Of a DNA stretch of 48,237 nucleotides, positions 42,789 to 48,237 are shown in pieces; positions within the stretch are counted from its first letter, which is position 1, and every line of letters starts with the position of its first letter. The position numbers and the translations under genes were made by a program. The DNA comes from JBEEOW01 sp041191405. GTDB lineage: Bacteria; Bacteroidota; Bacteroidia; Cytophagales; UBA9547. Location of the stretch: contig JBEEOW010000027.1 in NCBI GenBank assembly GCA_041191405.1, forward strand, positions 1 through 48,237. Reading direction: 5' to 3'. The notes beneath the pieces were generated by a model. It worked only from the letters and a program-made list of their open reading frames with translations, searched no databases and was not told where the DNA came from.

Positions 42789-44141
42789 GTGATAAATTTT
42801 TTTTGTATAGTAATACTTGAATTAAAAGACCTTCTCATAACTCCATTGTATATAGCAATAGTTTATGGATTATTTGGCTTTTTCCTTAAAAGTTTCACTA
42901 AAAGAAAATCCCTTTTAAAATTAAAACCTAAAATTTTTACTATCAAAGTTTTATCGATGATAGCATTTTCTTTGATACACGAATTTATGTATAAAGGGGA
43001 TACAGTAAACTATACAACCAGAGGTAGTAAAATCATTTATGATACTTTTATGGAAAACCCAAGTTTAGGTACAGCACTGATATTTAATTATGATAAATAT
43101 AATCCAGAACATGTAAACAAAGCTAGACAAATTACATTTGGTTTAGAATCAAGAGAAAAATTAGTTATAAAATCATGTGCATTTTTATCCATTTTTTGCT
43201 TGCATACTTATACTACCATGGCTTTAATTTATGCCATTTTTGCATTAAGTGGATTATGGGCTCTGTATGTTATATTTGTAGAATATTACCCACATTTAGA
43301 TAAAAAACTTGCAATTGCTTTTTTTTATTTACCATCTGTACTTTTTTGGAGTTCTGGTATTTTAAAAGATTCATTATGTATTGGTGCTATGGGATGGTTA
43401 TTTTGGAGTATGCATGGCATATTCTTTTATGCTGTTAGGGCACCTATATATTTCATTGTTTTTGCTTTTAGTTTCTATATTATCCAAGAAGTGAAAATAT
43501 ATATTCTTTTATGCTTTGTACCAGCCTTGATTTTCTGGATATTCATACAATATACTGCTTCTGTTAAAAACATTGTAATTAAAAGTATTATTAGCCCAAT
43601 TTTCTTTTCTTTGGGTATTTTAGGTGCTTTTTATGGTGCAACAGAAATCACTAAAAACGACAAACAATACTCCTTAGAAAAGATTGGAGAAACAACCAAA
43701 AGCACTGCTGAATGGATACATTATATAAGTACAAAAGAGAATGGTTCCACATATAGCTTAGGTGAATTAGATGGTACATTTGGTGGTATGATAAAATTGG
43801 CTCCACAAGCCATAAATGTATCATTGTTCAGGCCCTATTTATGGGAGGCAAAAAATATTACAATGCTAATCTCAGCATTTGAAAGTACAGCCATGTTATT
43901 ATTTACACTCTATATTTTAATCAAAGTAGGTTTCTTAAGAACATTTACAATCATTGGTAGCACACCAATAGTATTATTTTGTTTTATTTTTGCATTAACA
44001 TTTGCCTTTGCAGTAGGTATTAGTAGCTATAATTTTGGGACTTTAGTACGATATAAAATCCCTTTAATGCCATTTTATGTTGCAGGATTGTATATAATGG
44101 AAGGTTTTATTGAGAAGAAAGTTAAACGAAGAAAAAATTAA
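42789..44141 (+). CDS. Polytopic membrane protein, candidate polymerase or GT-C transferase
   Basis: The predicted 450-residue protein has about ten membrane helices. A first loop contains FMYKGDTVNYTTRG (about residues 55-70), with an Asp in the region where EpsG/Wzy-type polymerases and GT-C enzymes have their acidic residue; FFYLPSVLFWSSGILKDS lies near residue 180. I do not recognise a named family. The start used is GTG at 42789; a later start is possible. Its stop codon overlaps the next ATG by one base (TAATG), so it is coupled to the ArnC-like gene. Role inferred: polymerising or transferring a lipid-linked sugar at the periplasmic face. Confidence 0.7.
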   Translation: MINFFCIVILELKDLLITPLYIAIVYGLFGFFLKSFTKRKSLLKLKPKIFTIKVLSMIAFSLIHEFMYKGDTVNYTTRGSKIIYDTFMENPSLGTALIFNYDKYNPEHVNKARQITFGLESREKLVIKSCAFLSIFCLHTYTTMALIYAIFALSGLWALYVIFVEYYPHLDKKLAIAFFYLPSVLFWSSGILKDSLCIGAMGWLFWSMHGIFFYAVRAPIYFIVFAFSFYIIQEVKIYILLCFVPALIFWIFIQYTASVKNIVIKSIISPIFFSLGILGAFYGATEITKNDKQYSLEKIGETTKSTAEWIHYISTKENGSTYSLGELDGTFGGMIKLAPQAINVSLFRPYLWEAKNITMLISAFESTAMLLFTLYILIKVGFLRTFTIIGSTPIVLFCFIFALTFAFAVGISSYNFGTLVRYKIPLMPFYVAGLYIMEGFIEKKVKRRKN

Positions 44142-45079
44142 TGCAAACAAAATTATCAATAGTTTCTCCGGTATATAGAGCAGAAAAAATAATTCCAGAA
44201 TTAGTTTCTAGAATTATAAGTGCTACATCAAAAATAACAGATAATTTTGAGATAATTTTAGTTGAAGATTGTGGACCAGATAATTCATGGGAAGCAATTG
44301 AACTAGAATGTAAAAAAAACACAAAAATAAAAGGCATCAAACTTTCAAGAAATTTTGGTCAACATTATGCTATTACTGCTGGTTTAAATTATGCAAAAGG
44401 TGAATGGGTAGTGGTAATGGATTGTGACTTACAAGACATGCCAGAAGAAATACCCAATTTATTTGAAAAAACTAAAGAAGGATTTGACATTGTTCTAGCT
44501 CGTAGATATGAGAGACAAGATACTTTTTTAAAAAGATTGTCTTCTAAACTATTTTATTCAACTTTAAGCTACTTAACAGGTGTAAAACAAGATGCAACAG
44601 TTGCAAATTTTGGCATTTACAATCACAAAGTAATAAAAGCAATTATTACCATGAAAGAAAGTATTAAATACTTCCCTTCAATGGTTAAATGGGTTGGGTT
44701 TAAGTCAACAAAACTAAATGTACAACATGCAGAAAGAGCAGAGGGAAATAGTAGTTATAACCTTAAAAGACTTATAAATTTAGCTTTAGATATTATTCTT
44801 GCTTATTCTGATAAACCATTAAGATTAACTGTTAAAGCAGGACTTATAATTTCTTTTAGTTCTTTCATTTTTGCTATTTTCACATTTATTAGAGCTATAT
44901 TTCATGACTTTAAAATTTCTGGATATGCAAGTACCATTATCTCTATTTGGTTATTTTCAGGTTTAATTATTTTTATTCTTGGAATAATTGGACTTTATTT
45001 AGGAAAGGTATTTGATGGTGTAAAAGGTAGGCCATCGTATATTGTAGATTTAACACAAAATACTAATGAACAATATTGA
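44141..45079 (+). CDS. ArnC/GtrB-like polyprenyl-phosphate glycosyltransferase
   Basis: The 312-residue protein is a GT2 of the DPM1/GtrB/ArnC class: KLSIVSPVYRAEKII at the start, LVEDCGPDNSW, VVVMDCDLQDMPEEIP with the metal-binding DCD near residue 89, and two C-terminal membrane helices (about 228-250 and 263-288) followed by GRPSYIVD. Such enzymes load a sugar from its nucleotide donor onto undecaprenyl phosphate. ArnC does this with a formamido-sugar, and here the next two genes encode a formyltransferase and a sugar aminotransferase. It overlaps both neighbours (1 nt upstream, 14 nt downstream). Confidence 0.88.
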   Translation: MQTKLSIVSPVYRAEKIIPELVSRIISATSKITDNFEIILVEDCGPDNSWEAIELECKKNTKIKGIKLSRNFGQHYAITAGLNYAKGEWVVVMDCDLQDMPEEIPNLFEKTKEGFDIVLARRYERQDTFLKRLSSKLFYSTLSYLTGVKQDATVANFGIYNHKVIKAIITMKESIKYFPSMVKWVGFKSTKLNVQHAERAEGNSSYNLKRLINLALDIILAYSDKPLRLTVKAGLIISFSSFIFAIFTFIRAIFHDFKISGYASTIISIWLFSGLIIFILGIIGLYLGKVFDGVKGRPSYIVDLTQNTNEQY

Positions 45080-45947
45080 AAAAAAAATTACTTTGTATCT
45101 CTTAAGTAAAAAAGGACTAGATGTTTTAACATATTTAATTGAGTCAAAAAAATCATATTTAATTAAAAATATTGTTGTTGGAATTGATAAAAATGTACAA
45201 AACGATTATTCTTCAGATATAATTAATTTATGTAAAAATAATAATCTAGATTATTATTTCAAAAAAGACCAATTTGAAGAAGGCAATTTTGTCATAGCTA
45301 TATCATGGAGATGGTTGATTCATACTAAAAACTATTTAATAGTTTTTCATGACTCTTTACTACCCAAATATAGAGGATTTGCACCACTCGTAAATGCATT
45401 AATTAATCAAGAAAAATTTGTAGGAGTTACCGCTTTAAAAGCTTCTGATAATTATGATGAAGGTGATATCATTTTACAAGAAAGTATACCAATTTTGTAT
45501 CCAATTAAAATTGAAAATGCTATCGAAAAGATATCAGCACTTTATAAATCAATTTGTTTAAAAATTTTTAACTTAATAGAAACTTGTAAAGAATTTACAT
45601 CTTATAAACAAGAGAATGAAAAAGCTAGTTATTCATTATGGAGAGATGAAGAAGATTATAAAATAAACTGGAATTTAGATTCACAAACAATTCAACAGTT
45701 CATATACTCTTTAGGCTATCCTTACAAAGGAGCATCAAGTTTAATGAATGGAAGTAAAGTCAGAATTATTGATTGTACTATAGAAACTGATGTAAATATT
45801 GAAAATCGAGATGTAGGAAAGGTTATTTTTATGAAAGATAAAATGCCTGTAGTTGTTTGTGGAAAAGGTTTATTACTTTTAACAAAAATATTAGATGACA
45901 ACAATAATGAATTATATCTTAATTCATTTAGAACAAGATTTGAATAA
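45066..45947 (+). CDS. Formyltransferase-family protein, probably sugar N-formyltransferase
   Basis: The 293-residue protein contains the formyltransferase loop FHDSLLPKYRGFAPLVNALIN (within residues 94-114) and DNYDEGDI (128-135). His95 and Asp131 correspond to the catalytic His and Asp of Fmt, ArnA and sugar N-formyltransferases. The usual catalytic Asn (NxHxSLLP) is replaced by Val93. The C-terminal half resembles an Fmt-type domain with a WNLDSQTIQQFIYSLGYPYKGA segment. It starts inside the ArnC-like gene (14-nt overlap) and its stop overlaps the next ATG. Proximity to a WecE-like aminotransferase suggests N-formylation of a 4-amino-4,6-dideoxyhexose nucleotide. The substrate is inferred. 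Confidence 0.82.
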   Translation: MNNIEKKITLYLLSKKGLDVLTYLIESKKSYLIKNIVVGIDKNVQNDYSSDIINLCKNNNLDYYFKKDQFEEGNFVIAISWRWLIHTKNYLIVFHDSLLPKYRGFAPLVNALINQEKFVGVTALKASDNYDEGDIILQESIPILYPIKIENAIEKISALYKSICLKIFNLIETCKEFTSYKQENEKASYSLWRDEEDYKINWNLDSQTIQQFIYSLGYPYKGASSLMNGSKVRIIDCTIETDVNIENRDVGKVIFMKDKMPVVVCGKGLLLLTKILDDNNNELYLNSFRTRFE

Positions 45948-47080
45948 TGAATATACCTTTCAATAAACCATACCTCACGGGTAAAGAAACCCATTATATT
46001 TACCAAGCTGTAAACTCAGGTAAAATATCCGGTGATGGTATTTTTACAGAAAAATGTCATACATTTTTTGAACAAAAATATAGATTCAAAAAATGTTTAT
46101 TAACAACATCTTGTACAGATGCACTAGAAATGGCTGCAATCCTACTAGATATTAAAGAAGGTGATGAAGTAATCGCACCATCCTTTACTTTTGTATCTAC
46201 AGTAAATGCATTTGTATTAAGAGGAGCCAAAATTACTTTTGCAGATTCCGAGGAATCAAACCCGAATATAGATGCCAATAAAATTGAAGCATTCATTACC
46301 CCCAAAACAAAGGCTATCATTGTAGTACACTATGCTGGAGTAGCCTGTGACATGGATGCCATTTTGGCTATTGCGCAAAAACATAATCTATATGTTATTG
46401 AAGATGCAGCACAAGCGGTAGATTCATACTATAAAGGTAAAGCTTTAGGCTCTTTTGGTGACATGGCAACTTTTTCGTTCCACGAAACAAAAAATATTAT
46501 TTCAGGAGAAGGTGGAATGTTAGTAATTAACAATGATAAATTTATTCACAGAGCAGAAATTATTAGAGAAAAAGGAACAAATCGTTCATCATTCTTTAGA
46601 GGAGAAGTAAATAAATATGGATGGGTGGATATTGGTTCATCATTTCTTCCTTCTGATATTATAGCAGCATTTTTATATGCACAATTAGAAAATTTAGACG
46701 ATATACAAGCTAAAAGAAAATCTATCTGGGAGCAATATTACAATGAATTGAAACCATTAAAAGAAAAAGGTAAAATTACATTGCCCAATATTCCAAATTA
46801 TGCAACCAATAATGCACATATGTTTTATTTAATATGCAATAGTTTGGAGGATAGAAGTGCATTAATCGGCTTTTTAAAAGAAAATGGAATTCATGCTGTA
46901 TTTCATTATCTATCTTTACACAAATCACCGTATTATGAAAATAAATATAATGGTAAAGAACTAATTCAATGTGATAATTATGCTGATTGTTTGGTTAGAT
47001 TACCAATGTATTATGAGTTAAATTCTAATGAAACAAATGAAATCACATCAATTATAAAGAAATTTTACCAAATATCTTAA
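45947..47080 (+). CDS. Sugar aminotransferase of the DegT/WecE family
   Basis: The 377-residue protein is a PLP-dependent sugar aminotransferase: NIPFNKPYLTGKE at the start, TTSCTDALEMAA, EDAAQAVDSYY and the PLP Lys182 in FSFHETKNIISGEGG. The FHETKN motif is the form found in WecE/RffA (dTDP-4-keto-6-deoxyglucose transaminase making dTDP-Fuc4N), rather than the SFxxxK of other subgroups. It overlaps the formyltransferase gene by one base and is followed 3 nt later by a membrane-protein gene. The likely product is a 4-amino-4,6-dideoxy nucleotide sugar. Family firm; precise sugar inferred. Confidence 0.88.
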   Translation: MNIPFNKPYLTGKETHYIYQAVNSGKISGDGIFTEKCHTFFEQKYRFKKCLLTTSCTDALEMAAILLDIKEGDEVIAPSFTFVSTVNAFVLRGAKITFADSEESNPNIDANKIEAFITPKTKAIIVVHYAGVACDMDAILAIAQKHNLYVIEDAAQAVDSYYKGKALGSFGDMATFSFHETKNIISGEGGMLVINNDKFIHRAEIIREKGTNRSSFFRGEVNKYGWVDIGSSFLPSDIIAAFLYAQLENLDDIQAKRKSIWEQYYNELKPLKEKGKITLPNIPNYATNNAHMFYLICNSLEDRSALIGFLKENGIHAVFHYLSLHKSPYYENKYNGKELIQCDNYADCLVRLPMYYELNSNETNEITSIIKKFYQIS

Positions 47081-47083
47081 AAT

Positions 47084-48237
47084 ATGATTTTTATACAATC
47101 AATAATAATCTCAGTTTTATATTTTGTAATTATATCAATTATGCCTCATTTAAAATTAAAGGGGGCTAAACCTACTATTGAAACATATTTATATAATGTT
47201 GTTGGTTATATTATATTAACTATTACTTTATATAGTTTAATACTGACAAAAGGAAATACAATTTTTGTTTTAATACTTCCATTTTCGTGTTTCTTATACT
47301 TTCAGTTAAAAAACAAACTATCATTTAGATATATAATCAATAAAATTGAAATAAAATTCATTTCAATTTTATTAATATTCTTTTCTATTATTTATGTAAT
47401 TCAGTTTGGTTTATTATTTGAGTTCAACTCTGAATATATAAAATTACCTCATTCAGATTATTTATTTTATTCAAATGTTGCCAAAAATTTAAATAAATAT
47501 CAAATAGAATCATTTCATTTTAGTCCATTAGCGCATAATATTCCTTATCACTATTTTGAACTATGGTTAAATGCATTTTTAAATTTATTTGGATTAAAAT
47601 CTTATATTACATTATTATTAATGGTATATCCAATTATACTCACGTTATCGTGTTTCACAACATTTGTATTACTTAATAAAAATACAATTTTTGAAATTAA
47701 AAACTTAATAATCAGCGTTTCAATAATATTCATGCAACTATCATCTTTACCTTTAATTTTTGATAACATTCCTTTCTTAACTGGAGATGCTAATGTATTT
47801 AATATTAGTGTTATAAGCTATCAAAAAATATCAATCATACTATTATTTTTCCTAATCAGTCTTTTAGTTTATAAAAATCATGGTATAAATTATTTTCTAA
47901 TTTTCGTTTCAACAGGTATTGCAATTTATAGTCCATTAATTTTAGGATTAATTGGAATTTTATTTGGAGCAACTTTATTGAAAATATTCAATAAAAAATC
48001 CAAAATTTCATACTTATCAATATTTTATTTCACTTTTTTGATATTTACCTTTCAAATTTTCTACATGTTTAATGGGTATAAATCTAATTTTGATATAGAG
48101 TTTAATATTGAATTCATTAAAACAATAATTAATATAGTTGCAGGTACAATTATAAGATTAATTGCCTTTTCAATTGTATATATTATAATTGCAATATATA
48201 TTAGAAAAATTATAATCTCCCAAATTCAAAATAACAT
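47084..48237 (+). CDS. Polytopic membrane protein, 3' end outside the window
   Basis: The frame from ATG 47084, 3 nt after the aminotransferase stop, stays open for 384 codons to the window edge. It encodes a very hydrophobic protein with eight or more membrane helices. Between the early helices is a loop LPHSDYLFYSNVAKNL followed by FHFSPLAHNIPYHYFE, whose Asp and following helix resemble the first catalytic loop of GT-C glycosyltransferases. I cannot name the family. As last visible gene of the plus arm it could transfer or flip the lipid-linked sugar made by the preceding enzymes. The protein is incomplete here. Confidence 0.7.
   Translation, partial: MIFIQSIIISVLYFVIISIMPHLKLKGAKPTIETYLYNVVGYIILTITLYSLILTKGNTIFVLILPFSCFLYFQLKNKLSFRYIINKIEIKFISILLIFFSIIYVIQFGLLFEFNSEYIKLPHSDYLFYSNVAKNLNKYQIESFHFSPLAHNIPYHYFELWLNAFLNLFGLKSYITLLLMVYPIILTLSCFTTFVLLNKNTIFEIKNLIISVSIIFMQLSSLPLIFDNIPFLTGDANVFNISVISYQKISIILLFFLISLLVYKNHGINYFLIFVSTGIAIYSPLILGLIGILFGATLLKIFNKKSKISYLSIFYFTFLIFTFQIFYMFNGYKSNFDIEFNIEFIKTIINIVAGTIIRLIAFSIVYIIIAIYIRKIIISQIQNN

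Overview
The window is AT-rich chromosomal DNA from a member of the Bacteroidota. The phylum call rests on a type IX secretion pair (PorU sortase and PorV), a large surface protein with a type IX C-terminal sorting domain, arginine genes headed by a Cys-rich GNAT acyltransferase, a YtrA-type GntR/ABC operon and few Shine-Dalgarno sites. The gene content resembles Chitinophagales, Sphingobacteriales or Flavobacteriales, but the order cannot be fixed from sequence alone.

Layout. 1-5554: the right part of a defence-type block, with two unrecognised genes, the HsdR subunit of a type I restriction system (hsdM and hsdS must lie to the left) and an OLD-family ATPase/TOPRIM nuclease. It ends at a two-way terminator against the 3' end of a tRNA-Arg(CCU) gene, a classic integration boundary. 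5665-12899: mostly minus-strand genes: hflX, a membrane cytochrome c, an ABC exporter operon with a GntR regulator and an anchored unknown protein, tRNA-Asp, a PspC-like protein and an M16 peptidase homologue without its zinc motif. 13017-19317: porV, porU, pssA and a conserved small protein. 19512-21778: phosphohexomutase and a GtrA-like protein. 22055-25771: a TonB-domain protein, then an arginine block (GNAT, argG, argC) behind a foldable leader RNA that contains an 8-codon ORF. 25831-30520: a GH18 chitinase and, divergently, a 1172-residue beta-propeller protein with a chitin-binding module and type IX sorting domain, probably a chitin-use pair. 30629-37395: a J-domain membrane protein without a normal start codon, a beta-CASP metallo-beta-lactamase protein, a GT9 glycosyltransferase, a nitronate monooxygenase/FabK-like enzyme and acetyl-CoA synthetase. 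37707-48237: a divergent surface polysaccharide locus. Its minus arm holds a transglutaminase-like membrane protein, AsnB, GT2 and GT4. Its plus arm holds a polytopic protein, an ArnC-like GT2, a formyltransferase, a WecE-like aminotransferase and another polytopic protein cut by the window end.

The strongest leads are: (i) the tightly coupled plus arm of the polysaccharide locus, whose enzyme set parallels the Arn pathway and suggests a lipid-linked formamido-sugar; (ii) the structured leader RNA of the arginine genes; (iii) a dispersed family of 7-nt-period intergenic repeats, with at least twelve arrays, some folding into long hairpins inside the arginine operon; (iv) the J-domain gene with no ATG, GTG or TTG start; and (v) the defence block abutting an imperfect tRNA-Arg. 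No CRISPR array, integrase, transposase gene or rRNA was seen.
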